Assembly (NCBI GenBank): GCA_028871815.1
Contig: JAGWMJ010000010.1
Span: forward strand, 62,001-126,000
Direction: 5' to 3'
DNA from: Armatimonadota bacterium
Lineage (GTDB): Bacteria; Armatimonadota; Chthonomonadetes; Chthonomonadales; Chthonomonadaceae
DNA length: 64,000 nt
Shown: one piece after another, positions 53,582 to 62,139 of the stretch
How positions within the stretch are numbered: the first letter of the stretch is position 1
How the letters are laid out: every line of letters starts with the position of its first letter
Position numbers and translations under genes: made by a program
Notes under the pieces: generated by a model
The model's input: only the letters and a program-made list of their open reading frames with translations
Database searches by the model: none
Told to the model about the DNA's origin: nothing

Positions 53582-54502
53582 GTGATCACACTGGAAGGGG
53601 CTCTCGACCTCCACGTGCATTCTGCGCCGGATCGCTACCCGCGCATCGCCGATGACCTGACGGTGGCGCGCGCGGCGCATGAGGTCGGAATGGGCGGCAT
53701 CTGCCTGAAGAACCATCACGTGTGCACGGTGGAGCGCGCAGGGCTGGTGAATGCAGCGCTGGGAATCGGCACGAAGGAGTTCGCTCTCGGATCGATCACG
53801 CTCAACCACTCAGCAGGTGGCGTTGAGCCCATCGTGGTGGAATCGGCATTACGGTCGGGAGCTCGGATCGTGTGGATGCCGACGGTAGATAGCGCTGCGC
53901 ATCGGCAAGCCTTCGCTGCCGGCGGACACTATCCACCGGCAGCGGCTGAGGCGATAACGGCACTTGCCGGGGACAGACTGACATCAAAAGCAATGGCGGT
54001 GCTGGACTTGTGCCGCGAGCACGCCGTGCCACTGGCAACCGGGCACCTCGCGGCGGACGAAGTTCGGGCGGTTGCCCGAGCCGCCCGTGACATACACGCC
54101 AGGGTGGTAGTGACGCACCCGCTGTTCCGAGTGCCGGGCCTCGGGCTCTCGGAACTGGTGGAGTTGGTCGGACCAGACACCTGGTTTGAATTCACGTACT
54201 GCACGGTCTCTCCGATGTGGAGACATGCGACGATGGAGGAGACGGCTGCCGCCATCAAGGCGGTTGGCGCGGAACGCAGCTTACTGACCAGTGACGGAGG
54301 TCAGCCGCACAATCCAATGCCGCACGAATGTTTCCGGTGTCTTGGCCAGATGTGCGTGGAGTGTGGCATCCCAGAAGCCGACGTGACCCGCATGATGACC
54401 ATGAACTCACGAGAGGTGATCGGCGGTACCGGCTATGGCGCGCCGCACGACACAGTGCACGGTGCATCGCCGCACCAGGTTGGCAGGTACGACGCAGCCT
54501 GA
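53582..54502 (+). CDS. DUF6282-like metal-dependent hydrolase
   Basis: 306 residues, GTG start 3 nt after the amidohydrolase stop. GALDLHVHSAPD gives the first metal His pair. ICLKNHHVCTVE, LATGHLAADEVRAVA, VVVTHPLFRVPG and LLTSDGGQPHNP provide further His/Asp ligands typical of the PHP/amidohydrolase fold. Function unknown in the family; probably acts with the preceding amidohydrolase. Confidence 0.7.
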   Translation: MITLEGALDLHVHSAPDRYPRIADDLTVARAAHEVGMGGICLKNHHVCTVERAGLVNAALGIGTKEFALGSITLNHSAGGVEPIVVESALRSGARIVWMPTVDSAAHRQAFAAGGHYPPAAAEAITALAGDRLTSKAMAVLDLCREHAVPLATGHLAADEVRAVARAARDIHARVVVTHPLFRVPGLGLSELVELVGPDTWFEFTYCTVSPMWRHATMEETAAAIKAVGAERSLLTSDGGQPHNPMPHECFRCLGQMCVECGIPEADVTRMMTMNSREVIGGTGYGAPHDTVHGASPHQVGRYDAA

Positions 54503-54534
54503 CTCCCTCTGGATTACCTGTTGACGCGACACCC

Positions 54535-55449
54535 TTAGTCGATGGTAGGCGCAAGACCATCCTGCAAGACGCCAAGAAACGCCTCAACGGCACGCGGCGT
54601 GTAGCGGCCCGGCATTTGGATCGCCACGAGTTCCCGCTCGGCGGCCGGTGCATCGGTCAACGCCATTGCAACAAGTCGACCGTCTTGCACCTCACGGTGA
54701 ACGGTGACCAGCGGCAGGAGCGAGATGCCCATGCGCGCCTCGATCATGTGTTTGATGGCTTCCACGTTATCAAGCTCCAGCGTTACTTGCTGTTGGATGC
54801 CGGCGGTCGACAGAAGCCGGTCGACAAAGGTTCGCAAGCTGGCGCCCGATTCCATCAGTATCAGCGGCGCTCCAGCCAGGTCTTGCAGACGCAGCGCCCA
54901 ATTGCCGGATGGCGCCTGCTCAGCAAGCCGGTGGCCGGGATAGAGAACCACAACCGTTGGGTACACCGCGAGCCGCGTTACCTTAAAGGCGCGACCATAT
55001 TGCAGACCCGTGACGATGCCAACATCGACCGTGCCGGCAACCACCTGGGCGGCGACCGCGGCGGAGGCGCCGGTATGGATGCTCAACTCAACTCCCGGCC
55101 ACCGTTCGCGGTAGCGCTGGATAAGTGGCGGCAAAATGTAGGTAGCTGCCGTGACGCTGGCGCCCACGGAGAGCCGCCCGGCGACGCCGAGATTCACATC
55201 GGCCACCGCCCGTTTGGCGTCTGCCGCGAGCCTGAGTAGCGGCACGGCAAATTCGATGAGCTTCTCGCCGGCAGGCGTGCACGTCGCGACGCGGCCCGAC
55301 CGGTTCAGGAGCTGCGTCCGAAACTCCCGCTCAAGGGCAGCAATCTGACGCGTTATGGCCGGCTGGCTCAGAAAGCGCTCCTCGCCGGCTTGCGTGAAGC
55401 TGCCAGAATGCACAACCGCCGCAAACGCCTCCAACTGCCGTAACTCCAT
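54535..55449 (-). CDS. LysR-family transcriptional regulator
   Basis: 304 residues from the ATG at 55449 behind GGAGGAG; the open frame extends further but lacks the HTH start. N-terminal winged HTH MELRQLEAFAAVVHSGSFTQ, then QPAITRQIAALEREF. The effector domain starts GRLSVGASVTAATYILPPL. Divergent from aconitase across a 129-nt dyad-rich spacer, so aconitase is the probable target, as with CcpC and citB in Bacillus. Autoregulation is likely. Confidence 0.9.
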   Translation of the reverse strand: MELRQLEAFAAVVHSGSFTQAGEERFLSQPAITRQIAALEREFRTQLLNRSGRVATCTPAGEKLIEFAVPLLRLAADAKRAVADVNLGVAGRLSVGASVTAATYILPPLIQRYRERWPGVELSIHTGASAAVAAQVVAGTVDVGIVTGLQYGRAFKVTRLAVYPTVVVLYPGHRLAEQAPSGNWALRLQDLAGAPLILMESGASLRTFVDRLLSTAGIQQQVTLELDNVEAIKHMIEARMGISLLPLVTVHREVQDGRLVAMALTDAPAAERELVAIQMPGRYTPRAVEAFLGVLQDGLAPTID

Positions 55450-55475
55450 CCAATCTCCTCCACGCCAACAAATGA

Positions 55476-55490
55476 ATACTGTTTTGGTAT
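55476..55490. promoter_or_regulatory. LysR-type box ATAC-N7-GTAT
   Basis: Dyad with the T-N11-A core expected of LysR regulator sites, 27 nt upstream of the LysR-family start and 89 nt before aconitase. Probable recognition site for the divergent regulator. Confidence 0.5.
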
Positions 55491-55503
55491 CTATTTGATG
55501 ATA

Positions 55504-55521
55504 ATAATGCATTCTCATTAT
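55504..55521. promoter_or_regulatory. Dyad ATAATG-N6-CATTAT before aconitase
   Basis: Perfect 6-base arms in an AT-rich patch within GC-rich DNA. A TAGAAT at 55536-55541 could be the aconitase -10 box, placing this dyad around its -35, the usual activation position. Resembles, with different spacing, the ATAA/TTAT box bound by CcpC. Confidence 0.45.
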
Positions 55522-55578
55522 GCAACATGACGGTGTAGAATAGATGCAAGATTACTTTTCAGGATGAGGGAGCCGTCA

Positions 55579-58281
55579 ATGCCGAACAGTTTCAACGCAC
55601 TCAAGGAACTCCGGGTCGATGATATTCATTGCAAGTACTTTGATCTGCACGCGTTGTCAGCGCACGGCGTCCGGCTGAGCGATTTGCCGTTTTCTCAGCG
55701 CATCCTGCTGGAAAACCTCCTCCGGAACGAGGATGGCGTGGTGATTACCGCTGAGGATGTTTTGGCTCTGGCGCGGCGAGAACCCACGGATCGGACGCAG
55801 CGCGAGATCGCGTTTACGCCGGCACGGGTGCTTCTTCAGGACTTCACCGGTGTGCCTTGCGTTGTCGATCTCGCAGCCATGCGTGATGCAATCCGTCGGC
55901 TGGGCGGTGACCCGGCACGGATCAACCCGCTGCAGCCCGTGGAGCTGGTTATCGACCACTCGGTTCAGGTGGACGCATTTGGCGACGGTGACGCGATGGC
56001 GAAAAACGTCGAGATGGAGTTCCGACGGAACGGCGAGCGGTACGCGTTCCTCAAATGGGCGCAGCAATCGTTCCACAACTTCCGGGTGGTGCCGCCCAGC
56101 ACCGGGATCGTGCATCAGGTGAACCTGGAGTATCTGGCGCGACTCGTGTTTCAAAGCGACCAGGATGGCGAGACGCTGCTGTACCCCGATACGGTGGTCG
56201 GCACCGACAGCCACACAACAATGGTGAACGGTCTCGGCGTGCTCGGCTGGGGCGTGGGGGGTATTGAAGCGGAAGCGGCAATGCTGGGGCAGCCGATGTC
56301 GATGCTGATACCCGACGTCGTGGGCGTGCGCCTGACAAGTGCACTGGCGGAAGGCTGCACGGCCACCGACCTGGTTCTGACGGTGACGCAGATTCTCCGA
56401 TCCAAAGGCGTGGTCGGCAAGTTCGTTGAGTTCTTCGGTCCCGGGCTGGCCTCGCTGCCGCTGGCCGACAGGGCCACCATCGGCAACATGGCGCCGGAGT
56501 ACGGCGCTACCTGCGGCTTCTTCCCAGCCGACAGCGTAACGCTCGAGTATCTGCGGTTTACTGGCCGCGATCGCCGGAACGTGGCGATTTGCGAGGCGTT
56601 CCTGAAGGAGCAGGGCCTCTTTCACGAATCCGATTCACCGGAAGCGAAGTATGCCGATGTGGTTAACCTCGACCTCGGGCAAATTGAACCCAGCATCGCC
56701 GGACCGCGGCGACCGCAAGATCGTATCGCTCTTGCGGCAGCTCACACCGCGTGGAACGAAGCGCTGCCCACGCTGGTGCCTACATCGCGGCCTCCCAGCG
56801 AGGGATGCGCCAAAGCCACGATATCTGTCGACGGCCAAAACGCAGAGATCACTGACGGTGTTATCGCTATTGCCGCCATAACCAGCTGCACGAATACTTC
56901 GAACCCATCGGTTATGATCGCGGCGGGCCTTGTTGCGCGAAATGCACACCAGAGAGGCATGACCGCACGGCCATGGGTAAAAACGTCGCTCGCGCCCGGT
57001 TCCCGAGTGGTTACACGCTACCTGGATGCGGCCGGGCTCACCGAGCATCTCGACGCAGTCGGCTTTGATACAGTTGGTTACGGCTGCACCACATGCATCG
57101 GCAACAGCGGCCCACTGCTTCCCGAGGTTTCTCGAGCCGTGACCGAACATGGGCTGGTAGCCTGTTCCGTGCTCTCCGGCAACCGCAATTTCGAGGGACG
57201 AATCCAGAGCGAGGTACGCGCCAACTACCTGATGTCGCCACCACTCGTGGTTGCGTATGCGCTGGCAGGGCGCATGGATATTGACCTTGTTGTCGACCCA
57301 ATTGGCGTGGATCGGTCGGGCGCCAACGTCTATCTGCGTGATCTCTGGCCCAGCCAGCATGAGGTGCGCCAGGTACTGGACGAGGCATTGAGATCCGACA
57401 TGTTCGTGCAGAACTACGCGGAAGTGTTCCGTGGCGACGAGCACTGGAACGCAATTGTGGCGCCAAAGAGCAGCATGTTCGCCTGGGATAAGGCGTCCAC
57501 CTACGTCAAGTGCGCCCCCTACTTCGATGATATGCTGGCGGAAGCACCTGCCGAGGTTCCCGATATTGCCAACGCGCGAGTATTGGCAATGCTGGGCGCA
57601 AGCATCACCACTGACCATATCTCGCCCGCAGGATCAATCCGGGCCGACAGTCCGGCCGGCCAGTATCTGCTGGAGCACGCAGTCCCGCGCGAGATGTTCA
57701 ATTCGTACGGCTCACGGCGAGGCAATCACGAGGTGATGGTTCGCGGTACGTTTGCCAACGTACGGCTTAGGAACCTGTTGGCGCCGGGATCCGAGGGTGG
57801 AGTGACGATCTACCTGCCATCGGGCGAGATGATGTCGATTTACGATGCTTCCGAGCGGTACCGGGCCGAAGGTACGCCGCTGGTTATTCTGGCCGGGGCT
57901 GAGTACGGGAGTGGATCCAGCCGAGACTGGGCGGCCAAGGGACCACACCTACAGGGAGTTCGCGCCATTATCGCCGAGAGCTACGAGCGAATCCACAGGT
58001 CGAACCTCGTCGGAATGGGCATTCTGCCGCTGCAGTATACAGATGGGCAAACCGCTCTGTCGTTGGGGCTCACGGGCCACGAAACGATTTCAATCACGGG
58101 CATTGGCAGCGCCATTTCCGGTAACGCACCGACGGTGCAGGTGGAAGCGACCCTGGATGGTCGGGCGCCGGCACGGTTCGAGACCCTGATGCGAATCGAT
58201 ACTCCGCGCGAGCGTGATTACTACAGGCATGGCGGCATCTTGCTGTACGTGCTCCGGCAACTGGCCCAAAACCCGTCGTGA
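55579..58281 (+). CDS. acnA: Aconitate hydratase A
   Basis: 900 residues from the ATG at 55579 behind GAGGGAG; a longer frame to 55564 is less likely. TCA-cycle enzyme, citrate to isocitrate. The [4Fe-4S] ligands are C437 (TSCTNTS) and C503/C506 (GCTTCIGNSG), matching E. coli AcnA 435/501/504. Other motifs: VVGTDSHTTMVNGLGVLGWG, ASITTDHISPAGSI, YGSRRGNHEVMVRG, GAEYGSGSSRDWAAKG. Full length and intact. Iron dependence may link it functionally to the downstream feo cluster. Confidence 0.97.
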   Translation: MPNSFNALKELRVDDIHCKYFDLHALSAHGVRLSDLPFSQRILLENLLRNEDGVVITAEDVLALARREPTDRTQREIAFTPARVLLQDFTGVPCVVDLAAMRDAIRRLGGDPARINPLQPVELVIDHSVQVDAFGDGDAMAKNVEMEFRRNGERYAFLKWAQQSFHNFRVVPPSTGIVHQVNLEYLARLVFQSDQDGETLLYPDTVVGTDSHTTMVNGLGVLGWGVGGIEAEAAMLGQPMSMLIPDVVGVRLTSALAEGCTATDLVLTVTQILRSKGVVGKFVEFFGPGLASLPLADRATIGNMAPEYGATCGFFPADSVTLEYLRFTGRDRRNVAICEAFLKEQGLFHESDSPEAKYADVVNLDLGQIEPSIAGPRRPQDRIALAAAHTAWNEALPTLVPTSRPPSEGCAKATISVDGQNAEITDGVIAIAAITSCTNTSNPSVMIAAGLVARNAHQRGMTARPWVKTSLAPGSRVVTRYLDAAGLTEHLDAVGFDTVGYGCTTCIGNSGPLLPEVSRAVTEHGLVACSVLSGNRNFEGRIQSEVRANYLMSPPLVVAYALAGRMDIDLVVDPIGVDRSGANVYLRDLWPSQHEVRQVLDEALRSDMFVQNYAEVFRGDEHWNAIVAPKSSMFAWDKASTYVKCAPYFDDMLAEAPAEVPDIANARVLAMLGASITTDHISPAGSIRADSPAGQYLLEHAVPREMFNSYGSRRGNHEVMVRGTFANVRLRNLLAPGSEGGVTIYLPSGEMMSIYDASERYRAEGTPLVILAGAEYGSGSSRDWAAKGPHLQGVRAIIAESYERIHRSNLVGMGILPLQYTDGQTALSLGLTGHETISITGIGSAISGNAPTVQVEATLDGRAPARFETLMRIDTPRERDYYRHGGILLYVLRQLAQNPS

Positions 58282-58288
58282 TCGAAGG

Positions 58289-58498
58289 CTAACGCTTGCG
58301 CGCGCTGCGCCAGATGTTTTCCAGGAACAGTACGATTATGCCGGCGAAGAAGACGGCGGCCTCCCACGAGCCGGGCGCATGAACCCAGGGAAACACAAAG
58401 ACCGCGACAGCCGCCCATACCAGTATCGCGACCGCGAGGGAGCCATCTTCCACGAAGAGTCCATACAACTCCAGAACGGCCGTCTTCAAAGCGTTCAC
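58289..58498 (-). CDS. Small two-helix membrane protein
   Basis: 69 residues with two hydrophobic segments (about 19-38 and 45-62, ending ENIWRSARKR). Its ATG at 58498 overlaps the stop of the COG4280-like gene (ATGA), so it is probably a subunit or partner of that protein. No named family recognised. Confidence 0.7.
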   Translation of the reverse strand: MNALKTAVLELYGLFVEDGSLAVAILVWAAVAVFVFPWVHAPGSWEAAVFFAGIIVLFLENIWRSARKR

Positions 58499-59280
58499 CG
58501 GCCGCCCTCGTTCGTGACCGATGCCGAGGCAGAATTACGGTCTGCGGCCGCGTGACGGGCCAGCGAGATGCCGATGAATGAGGCGCACAGGAGGCTGCCG
58601 GCCAACGCGAACAGCGAGGCATCGCCGCCGGGCCACTGGAAGCCACGGCCCTCACCGATCCAGAAGACGCCGAATGACGACAGGATAATACCAACGGCAA
58701 ACTTGAGCGTGTTCTCCGGCACGCGCGAAAGTGGCTTATGCACGGCGACCCCGGCGGCAATCACCATCACGCCGGCCGCCGCGGCGCCGCAGGCAGCCGG
58801 CACTAACAGCCCGGCTGCGGCTCCAGTTGCTATAACAATAAACACGACTTCAAGCCCTTCCAGCGTAACTGCCTTGAATGTTGTGGCAACGGCCACCATA
58901 TCTACACGGTCGCGAAGCCGGCTTTTCTCGCCACTCAAACGTGCCGTCTGCTTTGCGTAAATCGCAGCTTCATCGTGGAGACCGACCAGGCCGGCCGCAC
59001 GCAGTACGGCTTTTCTAAGCCACCTCAAACCAAATAGCAGCAGCAGCACACCGATACAGAGTTGCAGCTTCGGGAGGGGAAACCTGCCCAGCGCCGGACC
59101 GAACAGTGTCACCAGCACGGTGAGGAACAGTACGCCAAAGAACGAACCAAGCAGCGCCGGCTTCCAGCCACGAACGGTTCCAACCGCCAGTACAATGGTC
59201 AGCGCTTCCACAAACTCTACGGTAGAGGCAAGAAATGAGGCTGTAACCGCCGCGCCGACGTGCGTTAGCGAACCATGCAT
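58495..59280 (-). CDS. COG4280-like polytopic membrane protein
   Basis: 261 residues with six to seven membrane helices. Two internally similar halves each contain an acidic helix motif: STVEFVEALTIVLAVGTVRG near the N-terminus and VTLEGLEVVFIVIATG at about 140. Paired Glu in membrane helices recalls FTR1/OFeT iron permeases and cation exchangers. Downstream of feoB on the same strand, so metal transport is a reasonable guess. Not proven. Confidence 0.65.
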   Translation of the reverse strand: MHGSLTHVGAAVTASFLASTVEFVEALTIVLAVGTVRGWKPALLGSFFGVLFLTVLVTLFGPALGRFPLPKLQLCIGVLLLLFGLRWLRKAVLRAAGLVGLHDEAAIYAKQTARLSGEKSRLRDRVDMVAVATTFKAVTLEGLEVVFIVIATGAAAGLLVPAACGAAAAGVMVIAAGVAVHKPLSRVPENTLKFAVGIILSSFGVFWIGEGRGFQWPGGDASLFALAGSLLCASFIGISLARHAAADRNSASASVTNEGGR

Positions 59281-59325
59281 ACTGAAATCCTCGCGCGGGA
59301 AGGCAACAGGCCGTCGTCCGGGACT

Positions 59326-59517
59326 CTAGTGTTTGCGAAACGAGATGGGTACACCGCGGCTCCTTGGCGCCTTTGCTGCGCGGGCTAACTGACAACTACC
59401 ACAGCCGCAACCGTTTGACTTGCCGTCAAGCAGTGGGCGCAGCATCCGGTAGAGAGTGCGGGCGACATACAGCGCCGCGGCGGCTACAAGCAATGCGGTG
59501 ACGATGTTTTGCCACAT
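59326..59517 (-). CDS. FeoB-associated Cys-rich membrane protein
   Basis: 63 residues from the ATG at 59517, 8 nt after the feoB stop. One N-terminal membrane helix (IVTALLVAAAALYVARTL), then a cluster GCGCGSCQ and a basic tail. This matches the FeoB-associated Cys-rich family thought to take the place of FeoC. The frame is open upstream inside feoB but the family starts here. Confidence 0.85.
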   Translation of the reverse strand: MWQNIVTALLVAAAALYVARTLYRMLRPLLDGKSNGCGCGSCQLARAAKAPRSRGVPISFRKH

Positions 59518-59525
59518 TAGCGTGG

Positions 59526-61697
59526 TTAACCCCAGCCCAGGGCTTTGCCGCCCTGATACACGATAAAGGTTACCATCCAGGCCAGGCCCGACATGTAGGC
59601 AAGCTGGAAGATCGGCCACTTCCACGAATTGGTTTCGCGGCGCACAACCGCCAGTGTGGAGATGCACTGCATCGCCAGCACATAGTAGATCATAAGGCAA
59701 ACGGCCACCAGCGGTGTGTAGGTCGGACGCCCGGTTCTGGGATCCAGATCAGCGCGCAGCTGCTTCTTAAGATCCACCTGGCCGCTTCCTTCGGTATTCG
59801 CCACGTTATACACAGTGCCCATTGCCGAGACAAACACCTCTCGGGCGACAAACGACGATACGATACCGATGCCCATCTTCCAGTTAAAGCCGAGGGGCCG
59901 AATGAGCGGCTCGATGCCGTGACCCAGCCTGCCGACGTACGACATCTCCACCTGCTGCGCCGGCGGTAGTCCGTGGTGGCGGGGGAAGGCCGAGAGAAAC
60001 CAGAGCAGTACCGAAACGGCCAGAATGATGGTCCCGGCCCTCCGCATGAAGAGGCCGGCGCGTTCCAGCATATGCATCGCTACCGTACGGATGTTCGGCG
60101 CCCGATACGGCGGCAGTTCCATCAGAAAAGTGGGTGAAACGCCGCGCAGCAGCGTACGGTGAAACACCCAGGCCGCGCAGAATGCCGCCACCATGCCGAG
60201 CAGGTACATAGCCAGCAGCGTTACGCCGGGCAGCGTCAGCAGCGTAATGCCGCCGATACCCAGCACGCGGCGCCCAGGTACGAATGCCCCGATCATCAGG
60301 GCATACACGGGCAGCCGAGCCGAACACGACATCAGCGGCGCGACCAGTATGGTGATCAGCCGCGCTTTGCGGTCACCAATCGTCCGGGTGGCCATGATTC
60401 CAGGAATGGCGCAAGCAAACGACGACAGCAATGGGATAAAGGATTTACCATGCAGGCCAACCTTGCTCATCAGGCGATCCATCAGGAACGCTGCCCGAGC
60501 CATGTAGCCGGTGTCTTCCAGGAGGCTGACAAAGAAGAAAAGCAGGAGTATCTGCGGCAGAAAGACGATGGTGTTTCCAACCCCACCGAGGACGCCGTCA
60601 CGGAGCAGATCGCGCAAGCTGCCCGACGGCATACTATGCGTCAATGCACGTCCGAGCAGATCCACTCCGGTCTGCAGCCAGCTCATGGGCGCCTGCACCC
60701 ACGAAAAAATCGACTGGAACACCACCGCCATCACCACCAGGAAGATGACGTACCCCCAGAACGGATGCATTACGAGGCGGTCAAGCCGATCGCTCGGGCT
60801 GACGGGTCCCCGCAGTGACTCGCGCGCCTGACGCCGCGCGCCGGTGCAAACGCGGGCTATCCACTCGTATCGCGCCTCGATGGCACAGCTTGCAAAATCA
60901 ATGCCGTCGTCGGACAGGTGCTCGGTGGCCGCGCGCAACGCATCCCGTACCTGCAGGTCCAGTCTGCTCGCAGCCGCCGTGGTCTCCTCCATCAGCAGTG
61001 ACACCGCTTCGGCGAATGCGGCTCGCTCATCCAGGCCGTTAGCGCTCTGCAGCGCGGTCTGAAGCGCCTGGATGTCGCGACGGATCTCCTCCGGCGGCGT
61101 CCAAACCGACGGTACTGCCTCAGAGCCGGCTGCGCCTTCTACCGCGGCGATCAGGTCGTCCAGACCTTCACGACGGCCGGCGACCACGCGGCAAACGGGG
61201 ACGCCTATTGCCGCCTGCAGCACCTCTGCGCTTAACGCCACGCCTTCCTTCTCAACGCAATCGGCCATTGTGAGCGCCACCACCACCGGGACGCCAAGAT
61301 CCAACAGCTGGCTGGTGAGGTACAAGTTCCGCTCGAGGTTGGACCCATCGACCACGTTGATGATCACATCGGGCTTCGGCGCACCGGGACGCAGTCCCAT
61401 CAGGACTTCCCTTGCGATGACCTCATCGGGAGAGTGCGGTGTTAACGAGTAGAGGCCGGGCAGGTCTAATACCGCAGCGACTCCGCCGCCAGGAAGGGGC
61501 AGACGGCCTTCCTTCTTCTCCACAGTGACGCCTGGATAGTTGCCAACCTTCTGGCGCATGCCGGTAAGGGCATTGAAGAGCGTGGTCTTTCCGCAGTTGG
61601 GGTTACCCACTAGGGCAAGCGCAAGGGTGCGCGAAGAGCGGCCGCGCCGGCCGGCGCCGGATTGTGCGGAAGCGTCAGCCGACGCGGTGGTGGTCAT
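59526..61697 (-). CDS. feoB: Ferrous iron transporter B
   Basis: 723 residues from the ATG at 61697; the upstream extension overlaps feoA. N-terminal G domain: G1 GNPNCGKT (31-38), G2 region NYPGVTVEKKEG, G3 DLPGLYSL. The nucleotide-binding region then leads into ~10 membrane helices with the Gate motifs, e.g. SFACAIPGIMATRTI. Inner-membrane Fe(II) uptake. The usual G4 NxxD is replaced by TMADCVEK around the expected site. In a dtxR-feoA-feoB-Cys-rich operon. Confidence 0.95.
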   Translation of the reverse strand: MTTTASADASAQSGAGRRGRSSRTLALALVGNPNCGKTTLFNALTGMRQKVGNYPGVTVEKKEGRLPLPGGGVAAVLDLPGLYSLTPHSPDEVIAREVLMGLRPGAPKPDVIINVVDGSNLERNLYLTSQLLDLGVPVVVALTMADCVEKEGVALSAEVLQAAIGVPVCRVVAGRREGLDDLIAAVEGAAGSEAVPSVWTPPEEIRRDIQALQTALQSANGLDERAAFAEAVSLLMEETTAAASRLDLQVRDALRAATEHLSDDGIDFASCAIEARYEWIARVCTGARRQARESLRGPVSPSDRLDRLVMHPFWGYVIFLVVMAVVFQSIFSWVQAPMSWLQTGVDLLGRALTHSMPSGSLRDLLRDGVLGGVGNTIVFLPQILLLFFFVSLLEDTGYMARAAFLMDRLMSKVGLHGKSFIPLLSSFACAIPGIMATRTIGDRKARLITILVAPLMSCSARLPVYALMIGAFVPGRRVLGIGGITLLTLPGVTLLAMYLLGMVAAFCAAWVFHRTLLRGVSPTFLMELPPYRAPNIRTVAMHMLERAGLFMRRAGTIILAVSVLLWFLSAFPRHHGLPPAQQVEMSYVGRLGHGIEPLIRPLGFNWKMGIGIVSSFVAREVFVSAMGTVYNVANTEGSGQVDLKKQLRADLDPRTGRPTYTPLVAVCLMIYYVLAMQCISTLAVVRRETNSWKWPIFQLAYMSGLAWMVTFIVYQGGKALGWG

Positions 61698-61722
61698 CTC
61701 AACTGGGCAGACATCAAATCCG

Positions 61723-62139
61723 TCAAGAGTCGGGCGCCGCGTCACCCTCGTCGCCGATCCAGACCGCAGCCGCCTCCTCACGCCGGAGCGATAGTTGGTA
61801 GCCGCGCAGAACGATGTCCAGTGGCCCACCAAAGGCCGCAATTCGCAGCACCTTTACATGCGTTCCCGTGGTGAGGCCCATCTCCAGGAGCCGCAGTTTG
61901 TTGACCGGTGAGCCAACGAGCGCCCGTACATCGCCACAATCCCCAGGCGCGAGATCTGAGAGAAACAGGCCGGCGCGGTAGCGTCCATTATCGACAACCG
62001 GTCTGGTGGCGCGATCGAGCGCCTCTTGCGCAGCCTGTGCGAAATCCGGTCGCGCGCCCGAGCGCTTTCGGCGGGAGTTACGGTCGGCCCGATGTCGCCT
62101 GTGGAATTCACTATTCAATGACGTGTGCCCCACGGCCAA
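61723..62139 (-). CDS. feoA: Ferrous iron transport protein A, N-terminally extended
   Basis: Up to 138 residues; the FeoA SH3-like core is the last ~80 (LFLSDLAPGDCGDVRALVGS, LRLLEMGLTTGTHVKVL, VLRGYQLSLRREEAAAVWI). The start is unclear: TTG 62139, GTG 62133 and TTG 62118 are all in frame and overlap the end of dtxR. The basic, Arg-rich N-terminal extension is unusual. FeoA assists FeoB. Confidence 0.85.
   Translation of the reverse strand: MAVGHTSLNSEFHRRHRADRNSRRKRSGARPDFAQAAQEALDRATRPVVDNGRYRAGLFLSDLAPGDCGDVRALVGSPVNKLRLLEMGLTTGTHVKVLRIAAFGGPLDIVLRGYQLSLRREEAAAVWIGDEGDAAPDS

Noticed and set aside
55657-57618. Two long minus-strand frames opposite aconitase
   Set aside because: Aconitase is complete with all Fe-S ligands; the antisense frames show no domain and no ribosome site.
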